Of a DNA stretch of 64,000 nucleotides, positions 23,689-37,461 are shown piece after piece (position 1 is the first letter of the stretch; each line of letters begins with the position of its first letter). The stretch lies in contig NC_134829.1 in the NCBI RefSeq assembly GCF_004210375.1, positions 57,714,107 to 57,778,106 on the forward strand, in the 5' to 3' direction. The notes under the pieces are model-generated. The model was not told where the DNA came from. It saw nothing but the letters and a program-made list of their open reading frames with translations, and made no database searches. Both the position numbers and the translations under genes were made by a program. Origin of the DNA: Tachypleus tridentatus. Lineage: Eukaryota; Arthropoda; Merostomata; Xiphosura; Limulidae.

Positions 23689-25515
23689 AACAAAGTTACA
23701 CATTGGTATTCTCGTTTCAAAATATATATTTCTGCACTCTAAACAAACAAAAAATACAATGACAGCTTAACGTCTAACAGTAAGAAAAAATAACACTCTC
23801 CTTGTCTACCAAAGCCAAAAGTATTTTTTAATGTGCTAACGTGTCTTTCAACGACTTTATCGAGCCCACAGTATCAAACGTTTTCACACCTCGTTTAATT
23901 GTTTTAAACGTGCAAAACGCAAAGTTTTCTTTCCTCAGTCTTTCTCTCTGTCAAAACTGAACAGAACATTTTCATAGCATTAATTTTTTTATCAGAATTA
24001 TTAAACGATAACGTAATAAGCGATTTTATACGTCTAATAAATCCATTAACAAAATTAGGGTCGTCTTAAAAAATATTTAATATTCGTTATTTTGTGACCA
24101 ATTTGGGATTCCACTATAGCCGATGTTTTCTTGTCACACACAACTTGTTTAAGGTGTTCAATACGACGAAGTTGCATGGTGACTCTCAAACTCCTAAAAT
24201 GATAACCTTGTCCAAACACGCTTTAGTTGTAATAGTACGTTGACAGTTGTGGTTTGAGGAGATCACAGCGGTGGAATAAAGCCCAATGTACAGAAGATGT
24301 CTTATCTGTTATGCCACATCTCTTTTCGAAAACCATCTACTCTTCGAGACTATCGTCCTCTCTCTATGTAACACATCGTTCTTCACGTTCAAAATGCCAT
24401 TACCAAAACAAAGAATTCTTGTTTAAGAAAAACGTTTACATGAACCAGCTGCACCTAAAACACTTCAGAATAACAAATATTCTCCGGTCTTGGCATCGTA
24501 ATTTCATTTTACCTGTCTAGTCTGTACTATATTCAAGTGAACTAAATACAATTTTTTTAATAAGTACGTAAAACAGGAGAATCGATCATGACCAGAAGAC
24601 ATTAAGCATCGTAAAACATCTTTACTAAGTGAAGAAATGTTATAAAAAATAAAGAAATCAGACAAAATGGATAAATAGAACAAGGAGTCTTGAAGAAAAC
24701 AATGCTGTCTATAGGAGGACGCTACTTCTTCTTCAGATTGGCTAGACATGGTGGTAAGGACATTTGAGTCGCTCTCTGAGGGGCGTGTATTCCCAATTCA
24801 AATGAAGTAACATGTAATCATTTTCAGACGTAGAAGGAGTTAGGATATGATCGAAAATTTCATTGTTCGGTAAAAATTAAGTACATCAAATAGTTGGTGG
24901 TGAATGATGTTGTAGAATTGCCTTTCCTCTTTTCCGTCACTGATAAGTTGGAGATGATAACGCACATAACCATCCAATAGTTCTGACCGGAATTTAAAAG
25001 AATAGGTTAAAGAATGAAACATGTAGTGTGATTAGTTGTCACAGCATGAAGAGTTGTTCTCAACACACACTGACGGAGTCGTGATCTCTAGATATTACCT
25101 GTACAACCTGGCAAGTACGTTAACTTATCTTGAAATAAGGTCGCGTGCATCGACGTTTCTAACTATTCACGCGTTTAAGAAAAATAAAACCTATAAACCC
25201 ATTCTATCCAAGAGTTGTAACCTGCTGGTCAGATACTTCGTCGAACGTGACATGATTACGCGAAGGTCGTTTCAGCACATCAAATGTCGCAGCAGTGCAC
25301 GCATTATATTCAAAAGTAATAACGTTCCTGTTTTGATTTATCACACAACAGTCACACGTATTTCTAAAAAGTGGTTACAAGTGTAGGGGAAACTCGGTAA
25401 CTTCTGTGATATCTCTCATCCGTCTCACGCTCTGACCCAGATATTATGAAGAAAATATCGATCCACTTTCTCACCATCCGATTTGAAAGAAAACGAATGG
25501 TTTAAAATAATAAAA
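23689..25515 (-). repeat. tRNA-Val array unit (variant type), minus orientation
   Basis: Corresponds to a complete inter-tRNA interval. It carries variant bases ('tcacgttcaaaatgccatta' and 'gaacattttatta' on the tRNA side) that are shared with the unit at 55587-57445 rather than with the other units. The 137-codon frame found in other units is shortened here (25036-25386, 116 codons). Confidence 0.88.
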
Positions 25516-25563
25516 TGTTCCTGCCAGGGATCGAACCTGGGACATTCCGCGTGTTAGCGGATG
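25516..25563 (-). tRNA. tRNA-Val(AAC) 3' half split by retrotransposon L1
   Basis: The minus strand reads the anticodon stem-loop, variable region, T arm with B box GGTTCGATCC, and acceptor 3' strand. One C of the anticodon loop region is missing ('ccgctaac') and the acceptor strand is mutated (caggaac). The 5' half is replaced by the 3' end of the retrotransposon. Confidence 0.85.
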
Positions 25564-25837
25564 TTGTTGTTGTTGTTTTTTTTCTCTCTTTATTTATCCC
25601 ACCTCAACGAGGGGTATACACAGAAATACAACAAATAAAACACAAGTTAATGAATTAGCATGTAACAATAACTCTATTACCATGCTGAAAATTACCACAA
25701 AGTTAATAAAATTAAGGAAAAATAAATAAAAGAGGAAATTGGAACAGCAGGCAATCCAACAAACATTATAGTGAACATTAACAAACAAGAAACCAATGGA
25801 CCTTTCATTGGTAACAAAAATATAACGAAATAACAAC

Positions 25838-28800
25838 TTATCTTAGCAACGTACACAAGAATAACCTTGGGCACCTTGGGTTACCAAGCTACCAACATAA
25901 GAATACACAGAATAAAACACATTTAATAAGTCATGTAACAATGATCGCTGATGATGGAGATGAATATGTCTACGTACACGCACTTTAAACATGGAAATTA
26001 AATGAATGACGCGATTTCGTGCCAAAGAAACTGAACGAGTAGAACATATAACCTGACGTGACAAACTAGTAATCATACGGAATATGTTCCAGCATGTCCT
26101 GAGTAACGAAGATGAGATCCCACTAAGAGGCATCTCCTCCATACCCAGTTTGATATGGGACATCCAAGATAAAATGCCAATAAATTATATACATATGACC
26201 ACAAGGGCTGTACAAAAGAACATTGGAAAAACAGATGGTCTATGGTTTCCGGCGCCTGGGAACAGAAAATGCACAACCCTGTGGGATGTCTGTCCATGTG
26301 TATCAGCTTGACATTAGTGGTAAACGCCCGCAACCAGAGTAAATAATCCACATCGCAAACAAAAAAAACCCACAAAAGAAGAATAAGCGTTTTACGAATG
26401 GGTTTCCAGTCTCCAGGAGGAACAATATCCATCCAGTAGAATGGAGCAGGGAAATTAGTAGCGAGTGAAAACTGTAAATGTCCCTCCAGATGCCGCACAG
26501 ATAAACCTTGAAAATGAACTCGATTATCGGAGTGGTCCAGAAAATATAAATCCACAACACATGTGGACGACGGAAGAGGAGCCGGCTGGGTAGACAAAAT
26601 CGGCAACCACCTTACAGGCAACGCCTCCTGAGCATATGAAAATGTGAAAAAATTGTGCGGGACATTGGCCAACGGGTCAGCGTCCGTACACATTTCAATC
26701 ACTGCCCCCACCGGAAGAAAAGCAGGGAGCACTTCTGTACATTAAATGGCGGACCTGAACCAAACCTGTGTTAATAAATAAATTCAAAATGAAATGTTCG
26801 GTGGCGAACATCAACAATAGCCGGATTGAAAAACAAAGGTTCATTAAAAATTTGTGGGGAAAGAGGAGCTGGGACAATCCCTTTATCCCCAAGAAGAACC
26901 TTCCAGGCATGAAACATTTCCTGAATATAGAAAGGTAACGATTTCACAAAACGTGGCAAAATACGGCATTGAAGAATCCGAAAGCCCAAAGAGAGATTAC
27001 CATAACAAGAAAATCCAGAAAGAAGTTGTCGCAAGGTGGAAGGACAAGAAGCATCCAAACAACGCTGAACAACTTCAAACGGAATGCGAGTTTACGAGTA
27101 TTAACATCAACCAAGTTGATACCTCCACAATCATAACCTGAATCAGAATACCGTATGCCACTTTATGTATACCTCCCCGCCAAATAAAATCCAGTATACA
27201 TTTGCGAAATCGAGCCTCAAACTGTCTTGCCAACGGGAGTATATTCAACGGTACCATAACACCGATGCCACCAAGGAGTTCACCACAAGAGATTTACCCT
27301 TTAGCGACAAAGAACGAAATCGCCACGACACCAAGACACGAGATACCCTGCGCAATACACCCTGCCACGTATCTTGCAGCATGACATCGAAATTAGAGTG
27401 GAAAACTATTCCCAAAATCCGAATAGGATCCTGGGAAATTCTCAACTCACCAAGGACGAAGTCTGCAGAAGAGGCCAAACACCCAACCCACAAACCCTTG
27501 ACTCTTGGTCCAGTTGATCTTCCCACCAGTAGCTTTGCCAAAAGTTTGGCAGACATCCAACACATGCGGCAAAGATTCGGCGTCTCGTAGGTTGGTGGTA
27601 TCATCAGCATGGTGAAGCGTGGTGAGTAACATCATCACCACCACCAGTAATATGAACATTAAGAACTAACATATTTCGTAAACGGTCTCGACACTGAGAA
27701 CGTAAAGGAGAGCAGACATAGGCATCCTTGACGAATACCCCGAGTAATAGCAAAATCATTAGTGAGAAATCCATTAAACTTTACACAACTAGAAATAGAA
27801 GTATAGCAAAGACGAACCCAATGAACAAAAGTAGAACCAAAACCCATACGCAGAAGAAGTTGAAATAGATAGTCATAGGCCACCCGATCAAAGGCTTGCA
27901 TCTGATCGAGCTTCAAAAGATTCCACCCTGGCCGGTACGTGCTAAAGACTGCAATAGCAAAACGAGTGTTAACGGAGTATCAGCAACGTCCCGTCCAGGT
28001 ATACACCCGGATTGGTCATCTGAAACTAAACTGGAGATCACAGACGAAAGGCGACGAGCCAGCACTTTGGCCAAAAAGCTTATAGTCAGTACAAAGCAAT
28101 GTCAAAGGCCGGCTGTTAGCCGCCAACCGTCGATCCCCGCCTTTCGATAGGAACAATTACCCCAGAACACATTGTACGGAGCAACTGTGGAGTGGAACAG
28201 TTGAGACAAGACAGATAAAAAGTCGTCAACAAAAAAAGAGGAGAAAATATTTGTAAAATTCGGAGGTTAAACCATCCAAACCAGGAGATTTGCCCAGCGG
28301 TAAACTGTCTAGAGCAGCGAGAACTTCCGGAACCGTGAATGGAGCATCACAAATATTAGCTTGTTCACTGGAAAGAGTTCGATCAACAAATGAGAGAACT
28401 AAATCTATGTCTTGCAGAACGATATCCTTAGAGTACAGTGCGGAATAATACTGATGTAAAACAGCAGCTATATCTTCCACACCGGACATCTCACACACCC
28501 CTATCAGTGAGCATGGATCGAAACTCAATTCTGCTTTTGACGGACCTTTTCCATACGAAGAAAGTAAGACGTAGATCTCTCACCCTCCTCAAACCAACGA
28601 ACATGAGATCGAATCCTCGCCCCTCTGGCGGTATCGTGATCCAAAGTCTCCAATGCATCTTCAAGTTCATACAATTTGACCTTAGACCTACCAGGGAAAC
28701 GGGACAGTTTCGAAGCTCACGATTGATGGACGACTCAAGCTGACATTTGCGAGAACGGGATGCCCGCGCACGAAGAATCGAATAACGCTCGGTAAGTAAA

Positions 28801-29683
28801 CGGAACGCGCATTTCAATTGTTCATACCACTTAATTTTATCAGTCCCATAGACTGACCAACTACGACTTCTGGCGATCAACAGCTTAATGGCTTTTCACA
28901 TATTCGGCATCCCTCAATAACTGGTTATTGAAGTGCCAGAAATTAGTCCTCTGACAATTGGTCGCAGAGTAAGGTCGAAGCCCAATAAAGCGTGATCTGT
29001 AGCAGGAAACCACAACGTACGTGGAAACGTTGGACAGTCCCCTGCAAGGTAGAAGAAAGCAAAATCCTATCAATACGAGACGACATCATCTCACCATTAA
29101 CAAAACGCTTCCATATGAAACCAGGTGTAGTCGGAGATATGAGTGAATGCGCATCAAGTAAGTCAAACCTATTAAGAAACTGTACAAAGCCGAACGGCTG
29201 GCGTCACGGTAGAAACGGACGGAAATCGATCGCGTGCCACATCCACCACACAATTAAAATCTCCTAACAACAAGCAATCCCGTGCAACCATCCAAACAAT
29301 ACTCCAAGTTTTGGAAAAATTCCCGTCGCTCGGAGATATCGCGAGGAGCGTACACAGATGATAACAGATAAGACAAAGACTCGAAACTGAATTTGACTGT
29401 CAGAACCCTACCCACCCCATCAGAAGAAACGAATGTAACATTATCACACAAAAACTGCTGTACCAAGATGGCAACTTGGCCAGAAGTAGAAGCAGGCATT
29501 AAAAAACTACACCTGGCTGCCAAAATTTCAGAACGACATCATAAAGTTATCAGTGAAAAACGTTTCCTGTAAACAAACAACATCAAAATTAGTAACAAAG
29601 TAATCCAGGTAATAAGCCAGCTTACTAACATTACGCAACCCATTACAATTCAAAACTCCCACCCCTAGTAAATAACATACCAT
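25838..29683 (-). pseudogene. LINE ORF2 (endonuclease-RT), copy L1, frameshifted
   Basis: The same product as ORF2 of L6, reading from the ATG at 29683 to the stop at 25838. The endonuclease N-terminus (VGVLNCNGLRN, VVCLQETFF), the RT block LKLDQMQAFDRVAYD and the HADD active site (near 27610) are all recognisable. The frame is split into more than ten pieces by one- or two-base indels, and a stretch near the catalytic 'RQGC' site reads RQGCLCLL instead of RQGCPMSA. It cannot encode an intact enzyme as written. Most lesions are in homopolymers, so part of the damage may be read error in this arm. Confidence 0.88.
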
Positions 29684-29839
29684 GCTAAAGAGAAAGTAAA
29701 GGTACAAGAATTGAAAGGAAACTGTCACAAACACAAAAATAACAAGAATAAAATGTAAAGATCTAAGCAAATATGCACAAAGTTAAAATAATAAATAAAT
29801 GACAGTCTTTACACGAACTGAAACAAACAAACTGTCACG

Positions 29840-30953
29840 AAAAAAAAAAACACATTTAAGGCTGCGACACCGCCTTCGCATTCGCCCAAGATATCCGTAG
29901 TATTGGCATCGTCCGACACCCGTTTTCGTCCACTGCCCTTCTCAGAAGTGTCACCAGGAGACATTGCCACCACACTAGCATACCTCCAACGACGAGGAAG
30001 AGGCACCTCCACATCGCCGGCGGAACTCTCACCACTAACCGGAAGTGGCGGGAAGTGACGATCAAAAATGCGTCCTCCAGCAGGGGGTAACTATTGCCCG
30101 TTCCCTGGCCCCACCAGAAACCGTCGATCGTCGGGCAGAAACATCGTCCACCACCCGATGGGTAGCTGCAGCCTTCTTTGAAAGGGGAACCTCCGAATCA
30201 ACGCGTGGACAAACAGAAATGGTGTCAACATCATGAGGCACTGCACGAGAGGGAGCAGCCGTGACTACTTCAGCAGCGTCACGAGAAGTAGTAGGCGTGG
30301 CCACTTCAGCGTCGTCACTAGAGGAAGTTCGAGGAACAACAAGCTTGGGACAACGTTGACGGACGTGTCCCTGCATATGACAATGTCGGCATATAAACTG
30401 GGTGCAATCGCGATATAGATGATCCGCCCCCAAACATAAATTACACACTTTGACTGGCGATCATGCTTCACTTTTAACATTATTGCCTCCTGCCCAAAGG
30501 ATAAAAACTTTCACTACGTACGGCAAAGAGATACACTTCTCACTAAAACACACACGAACATGGTATGTATACCTAAGTATATGCCCTGGTCCCTCTTCCA
30601 CACAATAGGGCTTTTCACTTCACAATCATAATCTTTAAGTTTATTTAGTATAATATCATCGTCGATATATTCTGGGACGTCCATAAATGACACAGTAATA
30701 GTGCGTTTAGTGACGCCATTAGTCGAACAAAGTACACCATTGACAACTAGACCAACATCTATAGCCAGGTCCACATCTGCGGAAGAACAAAAGTTACCCT
30801 CATAACCACCGGGCGAGGAACAACAGCAGTGACCGAAGCAGCACCAAACGTAGAAATAACAGAATGGATAACGTCCCCATGGCTTGAAGTTGTCGTTTCC
30901 ACGAAAACAGTACGACGCATAACTTCCATGACCTTCTTGGTTGATGAAGACAT
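29840..30953 (-). pseudogene. LINE ORF1 (CCHC nucleic-acid-binding protein), copy L1
   Basis: Starts at the ATG at 30953 (MSSSTKK) and contains the same domain order as L6 ORF1, including both zinc knuckles (CNLCLGADHLYRDC appears broken by a shift; CRHCHMQGHVRQRC is intact near 30372-30413). Several frameshifts split it into pieces at 30514-30981, 30062-30448 and 29809-30065. Its far C-terminus reads DANTTDILGECEGG, in a frame different from the one used in L6, so the true C-terminus of ORF1 is uncertain. Confidence 0.8.
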
Positions 30954-31098
30954 CGTCAAACAACTTGGAAAAAAAATGCAAAATCTAGCAAAAAAAAGAA
31001 GTACACGCTCACTAGGCTTAGCTGTTAAATTTACACTAAGGCAATCAGGAGCTCGAAAAACACGTCTGCACTCGATGACGAAACCGGCGCTTTCCAAA

Positions 31099-31147
31099 TG
31101 TGCCTGCCAGGGATCGAACCTGGGACCATCGCGCAGTTAGGCGGATG
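31099..31147 (-). tRNA. tRNA-Val 3' half between LINE copies L2 and L1
   Basis: The 49-bp minus-strand tRNA 3' half (anticodon arm to acceptor end) lies between the 3' tail of L2 and the 5' end of L1. The T arm and acceptor end are intact; the anticodon-stem side is mutated ('accatcgcgcagttaggcgg') relative to the plus-strand counterparts at 39017 and 49949. Confidence 0.85.
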
Positions 31148-32943
31148 TTTTTTTTGTTTTTTTTCTCTTTATTTATCCCACCTCAACGAGGGGTATACAC
31201 AGAAATACAACAAATAAAACACAAGTTAATGAATTAGCATATAACAATAACTCTATAGATTACCATGCTGAAAATTACCACAAAGTTAATAAAATTAAGG
31301 AAAAGAAATAAAAGAGGTAATTGGAACAGCAGGTAATCCAACAAATATTATAGTGAACATTAACAAACAAGAAATCAATGGATCTTTCATTGTAACATAA
31401 AATGTAATGAAATAACAACTTATCTTAACAACGTACACAAGAAATAACCTTGGGCACCTTGGGTTACCAAGCAACCAACATAAGAATACACAAAAAATAA
31501 AAAAACCTTTAATGAGTTATGTAACAAAGATCTATGATAATGAAGATATATATGTCTACGTACAACGCACTTTAAACATGGAAATTAAATAAATTACGCG
31601 ATTTCGTGCCAAAGAAACTGAACGAGCAGAACATATAACCTGACGTGCCAAACTAGTAAACAAACGGAATATGTTCCAGCATCTCCTGGGTAACGAAGGA
31701 TGAGATCCCACTAAGAGGCATCTCCTCCATACCCAGTTTGATATGGGACATCCAAAATAAAATGCCAATAATTTATATACATATGACCGCAAGGGCTGTA
31801 CAAAAGGACATTGGAAAACAGATGGTCTATGGTTTCCGGCGCCTGGGAACAGAAAGTACACAACCCTGTGGGATGTCTGTCCATGTATCAGCTTGACATT
31901 AGTGGTAATCGCCCGCAACCACAGTAAATAATCCACATCACAAACATAAAACCCACAAAAGAAGAATAAGCGTATTTACGAATGCGTTTCCAGTCTCCAG
32001 GAGGAACAATATCCCCAGTAGAATGGAGCAGGGAAAATAGTAGCGAGTGAAAACTGTAAATGTTCCACCAGTTGCTTCACAGATAAACCCTGAAAATGAA
32101 CTCGATTATCAGAGTGGTCCAGAAAATATAAATCCACAACACGTGGACGATGGGAGAGGGCTGGTTGGACAAAACCGGCAACCAGTCCACAGGCAACGCC
32201 TTTGAGCATATGAAAATGTGAAAAAATTGTGCGGACATTGGCCAACGGGTCAGCGTCCGTACATTTCAATCACTGCCCCCACCGGAAGAAAAGCAGGAGC
32301 ACTCGTACAATAAATGGCGGACCTGAACCAAACCTGCGTTAATAAATTCAGGAAAATGAAATGTTCGGTGGCGAAAATCAACAATAGCCGGATTGAAAAA
32401 CAAAGGTTCATCAAAAATTTGTGGAGAAACAGTAGCTGGGACAATCCCTTTATCCCCAAGAACCTTCCAGGCATGAAACATTTCCTGAATATAGAAAGGT
32501 AACGATTTCACAAAACGTGGCAAAATACGGCATTGAAGAATCCGAAAGCCCAAAGAGAGATTGCCATAACAAGAAAAAAATCCAGAAAGAAGTTGTCGCA
32601 AGGTGGAAGGACAAGAAGCATCCAAACAACGCTGCAACAACTTCAAACGGAATGCGAGTTTACGAGTGTTAACATCAACCAAGTTGATACCTCCACAACT
32701 CCGGATCAGAATACCGTATGCCACTTTATGTATACCTCCCCGCCAAATAAAATCCAGTATACATTTGCGAAATCGAGCCTCAAACTGTCTTGGCTACGAG
32801 AGTATATTCAACGGGTACCATAACACCGATGCCACCAAGGAGTTCACCACAAGAGATTTACCTGTAGCGACAAAGAACGAAATCGCCACGACACCAAGAC
32901 ACGAGATACCCTGCGCAATACACCCTGCCACGTATCTTGTAGC
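31148..32943 (-). mobile_element. 5'-truncated LINE, copy L2
   Basis: 1.8 kb from the 3' part of ORF2 to the tail (gagaaaaaaaacaaaaaaaa on the minus strand). The 5' breakpoint lies in 'gctacaagatacgtgg', identical to L5 and L7, with an 8-bp filler 'acgtatct' between element and array (32944-32951). The ORF2 remnant keeps the C-terminal region but is frameshifted. Confidence 0.92.
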
Positions 32944-32951
32944 AGATACGT

Positions 32952-34474
32952 ATTCTTTACCAGAATTATTAAACGATAACGTAATAAGCGATTTTATACG
33001 TCTATTAAATTCCCTTAACAAAATTAGGGATCGTCTTAAATAATATTTAATATTCGTTATTTTGTGACCAATTCTGGGATTTCACTCTAGCCGATGTTTT
33101 CTTGTCACACAAACTTGTTTAAGGTGTTCAATACGACAAAGTTGCATGGTGACTCTCAAACTCTAAAATGATAACCTTGTCCAAACACGCTTAAGTTGTA
33201 ATAGTACGTTGACAGTTGTGGGTTGTAGGAGATCACAGCGGTGGAATAAACCCAATGTACAGAAGATGTCTTATCTGTTATGCAACATCTATTTTCGAAA
33301 ACCATCTACTCTTCGAGACTACCGTCTCTCTCTACGTTACACATCGTTCTTCACGACAAAATTCCATAACCAAAACAAAGAATTCTTGTTTAAGAAAAAC
33401 GTTTACATGAACCAGCTGCACCAAAGGAGGAAACACTCAGAATAACAAATATTCTCCGGTCTTGGCATCGTAATTTCATTTTACCTGTCTAGTCTGTACT
33501 TATTGAAGTGAACTAATTACAATTTTTAATAAGTACTTAAAACAGGAGATTCGATCATGACGAGAAGACATTAAGCATCGTAAAATATCTTTACTAAGTG
33601 AAGAAATGTTATAAAAATAAAGAAATCAGACAAAAGGGATAAACAGAACAAGGAGTCTTTAAGAAAACAATGCTGTCTATAGGAGGACGATACTTCTTTT
33701 CTTCAGACTGGCTAGACATGGTGGTAAGGACATTTGAGTCGCTCTGAGGGGCGTGTATTCGCAATTCAAATGAAATACCATGTAAGCATTTTCAGACGTA
33801 GGAGGAGCTAGGATATGACCGACAATTTCACTGTTCGGTAAAATTAAGTACATCAAATAGTTGGTGGTGAATGATGTTGTAGAATTGCCTTTCTCTTTCC
33901 GTCACTGGTAGGTTGGAGATGATAACGCACATAACCATCCAATAGTTCTGACCGGAATTTAAAAGAATAGGTTAAAGAATGAAACATCTAGTGTGATTAG
34001 TTGTCACAGCATGAAGAGTTGTTCTCAACACAAACTGACGGAGTCGTGATCTCTAGATATTACCTGTACAACCTGGCAAGTACGTTAACTTATCTTCAAC
34101 TAAGGTCGCGTGCATCGACGTTTCAAACTGTTCACGCATTTAAGAAAAATAAAACTCATAAACCCATTCTATCCAAAAGTTGTAACTTGCTGGTCAGATA
34201 CTTCGTCGAACGTCACATGATTACGCGAAGGTCGTTTCATCACTTCAAATGTCGCAGCAGTGCACGCATTATATTCAAAAGTAATAACGTTCCTGTTTTG
34301 ATTTATCACACAACAGTCACACGAATTTCTGAAAGTGGTTACAAGTGTAGGAAACTCGGTAACTTCTGTGATATCTCAGCCGTCTCACCCTCTGAAACAG
34401 ATATTATGAAGAAAATATCGTTCCACGTTCTCACCATCCGATTTGAAAGAAAAGAATGGTTCAAAATATTAAAA
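32952..34474 (-). repeat. tRNA-Val array unit, cut by LINE L2
   Basis: Follows the standard unit order from 'cagaattattaaacgataac' up to the tRNA gene at 34475. The part of the unit between this breakpoint and the next tRNA (about 0.35 kb plus the tRNA 5' half) is absent at the LINE side. It carries the 171-codon plus-strand-coordinate frame at 34001-34516, an extended version of the 137-codon frame. Confidence 0.9.
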
Positions 34475-34549
34475 TGTGCCTGCCAGGGATCGAACCTGGG
34501 ACCTTCCGCGTGTTAGGCAGATTTTTTATAACCACTACACCACAAGCAC
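34475..34549 (-). tRNA. tRNA-Val(AAC)-like gene
   Basis: Minus strand: acceptor GTGCTTG/CAGGCAC (one T-G wobble), anticodon arm TCTGC-CTAACAC-GCGGA (AAC), T arm CCAGG-TTCGATC-CCTGG. The D arm does not close because the 3' strand is an A-run. Internal A box and B box are intact. Confidence 0.85.
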
Positions 34550-36380
34550 CTCCGTTTCGCGATTTTTCTTGTTAGAGATTTAAATTAAACGATAACGTTC
34601 CAAAATTTTATTTCGCAGTGTAAACAAACACAAGTATAATGACAGTTTAACCTTTAACTAAATAATATAACACTCTCCTTTGTCCACCAACCAAAAGAAT
34701 TTTTCCAATGTGCTAACGTGTCTTTCAACGACTTTATCGAGCCCACAGTATCAAACGTCTTCACACCTCGTTTAATTGCTTTCAAACGTGCAAAACGCAA
34801 AGTTTTCTTTCCTCAGTCTTTTCTCTTTCTATCAAAAAACTGAACAGAACATTTTCATGGCTTTAATTTTTATCAGAATTATTAAACGATAACGTAATAA
34901 GCGATTTTATACGTCTATTAAATTCTTAACAAAATTAGGGTTCGTCTTAAATAATATTTAATATTCGTTATTTTGTGACCAATTCTAGGATTACACTCTA
35001 GCCGATGTTTTCTTGTCACAAAAAACTTGTTTAAGGTGTTCAATACGACAAAGTTGCATGGTGACTCTCAAACTCCTAAAATGATAACCTTGTCCAAACA
35101 CGCATTAGTTGTAATAGTACGTTGACAGTTGTGGGTTGTAGGAGATCACAGCGGTGGAATAAAGCCCAATGTACAGAAGATGTCTTATCTGTTATGCAAC
35201 ATCTCTTTTCGGAAACCATCTAATTTTCGAGAATATCGTCCTCTCTCTAGGTTACACATCGTTCTTCACGACAAAATTCCATAACCAAAACAAGGAATTC
35301 TTGTTTAAGAAAAACGTTTCCATGAACCAGCTGCACCAAGAAGGAGGAAACACTTCAGAATAACAAATATTCTCCGGTCTTGGCATCGTAATTTCATTTT
35401 ACCTGTCTAGTCTGTACTATATTGAAGTGAACTAATTACAATTTTTTAATAAGTACTTAAAAAGGAGATTCGATCATGACGAGAAGACATTAAGCATCGT
35501 AAAATATCTTTACTAAGTGAAGAAATGTTATAAAAATAAAGAAATCAGACAAAAAGGGATAAACAGAACAAGGAGTCTTTAACAATGCTGTCTATAGGAG
35601 GACGATACTTTTCTTCAGACTGGCTAGACATGGTGGTAAGGACATTTGAGTCGCTCTCTGAGGGGCGTGTATTCGCAAATGAAATAACATGTAAGCATTT
35701 TCAGACGTAGGAGGAGCAGGATATGATCAACAATTTCACTGTTTGGTAAAAATTAAGTACATCAAATAGTTGGTGGTGAATGATGTTGTAGAATTGCCTT
35801 TCCTCTTTTCCGTCACTGGTAAGTTGGAGATGATAACGCACATAACCATCCAATAGTTCTGACCGGAATTTAAAAGAATAGGTTAAAGAATGAAACATGT
35901 AGTGTGATTAGTTGTCACAGCATGAAGAGTTGTTCTCACACACACTGACGGAGTCGTGATCTCTAGATATTACCTGTACAAACTGGCAAGTACGTTAACT
36001 TATCTTCAACTAAGGCGCGCATGACGTTTCAAACTGTTCACGCATTTAAGAAAAATAAAACTCATAAACCCATTCTATCCAAAGTTGTAACGCTGGTCAG
36101 ATACTTCGTCGAACGTCACATGATTACGCGAAGGTCGTTTCATCACTTCAAATGTCGCAGCAGTGCACGCATTATATTCAAAAGTAATAACGTTCCTGTT
36201 TTGATTTATCACACAACAGTCACACGAATTTCTGAAAGTGGTTACAAGTGTAGGGGAACTCGGTAACTTCTGTGATATCTCTCAGCCGTCTCACCCTCTG
36301 AAACAGATATTATGAAGAGAATATCGTTCCACGTTCTCACCATCCGATTTGAAAGAAAAGAATGGTTCAAAATATTAAAA
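34550..36380 (-). repeat. tRNA-Val array unit, minus orientation
   Basis: A full interval between two tRNA genes (34475 to 36381, 1906 bp). It differs from the 1940-bp plus-strand units mainly by small deletions, for example in the stretches equivalent to 35581 and 36012. Small-frame content is the same but more often broken. Confidence 0.92.
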
Positions 36381-36453
36381 TGTGCCTACCAGGGATCGAA
36401 CCTGGGACCTTCCGCGTGTTAGGCAGATTTTATAACCACTACACCACAAGCAC
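36381..36453 (-). tRNA. tRNA-Val(AAC)-like gene, short A-run allele
   Basis: As at 34475, but the A-run between D loop and anticodon stem is two bases shorter (ttataaaatctgcc), bringing the gene to 73 nt, a normal tRNA length. The acceptor 3' strand is TAGGCAC. The D stem is still unpaired. Confidence 0.84.
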
Positions 36454-36961
36454 CTCCGTTTCGCGATTTTTCTTGTTAGAGATTTAAATTAAACGATAAC
36501 GTTCCAAAATTTTTATTTCGCAGTGTAAACAAACACAAGTATAATGACAGTTTAACCTTTAACTTTAAATATAACACTCTCCTTTTCAACCAATGCCAAA
36601 AGAATTTATCCAATGTGCTAACGTGTCTTCACAACGACTTTATCGAGCCTACGTCAAACGTCTTCACACCTCGTTTAATTGCTTTCAAACGTGCAAAACG
36701 CAAAGTTTTCTTTCCTCAGTCTTTTCTCTTTCTATCAAAAAACTGAACAGAACATTTTCATGGCTTTAATTCTTTTATCAGAATTATTAAACGATAACGT
36801 AATAAGCGATTTTATACGTTCTATTAAATTCCCTTAACAAAATTAGGGTTCGTCTTTTAAATAATATTTAATATTCGTTATTTTGTGACCAATTTGGGAT
36901 TTCACTCTAGCCGATGTTTTCTTGTCACAAAAAACTTGTTTAAGGTGTTCAATACGACAAA
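36454..36961 (-). repeat. tRNA-Val array unit, cut by assembly gap
   Basis: The first 508 bp of the next unit. Its last readable bases before the N run ('ggtgttcaatacgacaa') correspond to position 58884-58900 of the plus-strand array. Confidence 0.9.
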
Positions 36962-37461
36962 NNNNNNNNNNNNNNNNNNNNNNNNNNNNNNNNNNNNNNN
37001 NNNNNNNNNNNNNNNNNNNNNNNNNNNNNNNNNNNNNNNNNNNNNNNNNNNNNNNNNNNNNNNNNNNNNNNNNNNNNNNNNNNNNNNNNNNNNNNNNNNN
37101 NNNNNNNNNNNNNNNNNNNNNNNNNNNNNNNNNNNNNNNNNNNNNNNNNNNNNNNNNNNNNNNNNNNNNNNNNNNNNNNNNNNNNNNNNNNNNNNNNNNN
37201 NNNNNNNNNNNNNNNNNNNNNNNNNNNNNNNNNNNNNNNNNNNNNNNNNNNNNNNNNNNNNNNNNNNNNNNNNNNNNNNNNNNNNNNNNNNNNNNNNNNN
37301 NNNNNNNNNNNNNNNNNNNNNNNNNNNNNNNNNNNNNNNNNNNNNNNNNNNNNNNNNNNNNNNNNNNNNNNNNNNNNNNNNNNNNNNNNNNNNNNNNNNN
37401 NNNNNNNNNNNNNNNNNNNNNNNNNNNNNNNNNNNNNNNNNNNNNNNNNNNNNNNNNNNNN
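36962..37461. other. Assembly gap, exactly 500 N
   Basis: A round 500-base N run is the usual placeholder for a gap of unknown size. Array and LINE orientation changes from minus to plus across it. Open frames spanning it are artefacts. Confidence 0.99.

Larger units (their letters stand above)
25564..31095 (-). mobile_element. Tx1/L1-type LINE, full-length copy L1
   Basis: 5.53 kb on the minus strand. The 5' end abuts a tRNA 3' half at 31096-31102. The 3' end has a polyadenylation-like AATAAA and a (CAA)n-type tail next to the split tRNA at 25516-25563. The layout matches L4 and L6 base for base except for many single-base indels. Both ORFs are broken in this copy. Confidence 0.93.

Noticed and set aside
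26073..26732. 219-codon minus frame as an independent host gene
   Set aside because: It is the C-terminal part of LINE ORF2 in copy L1 (C-x2-C-x8-H-x4-C knuckle present), not a separate gene.
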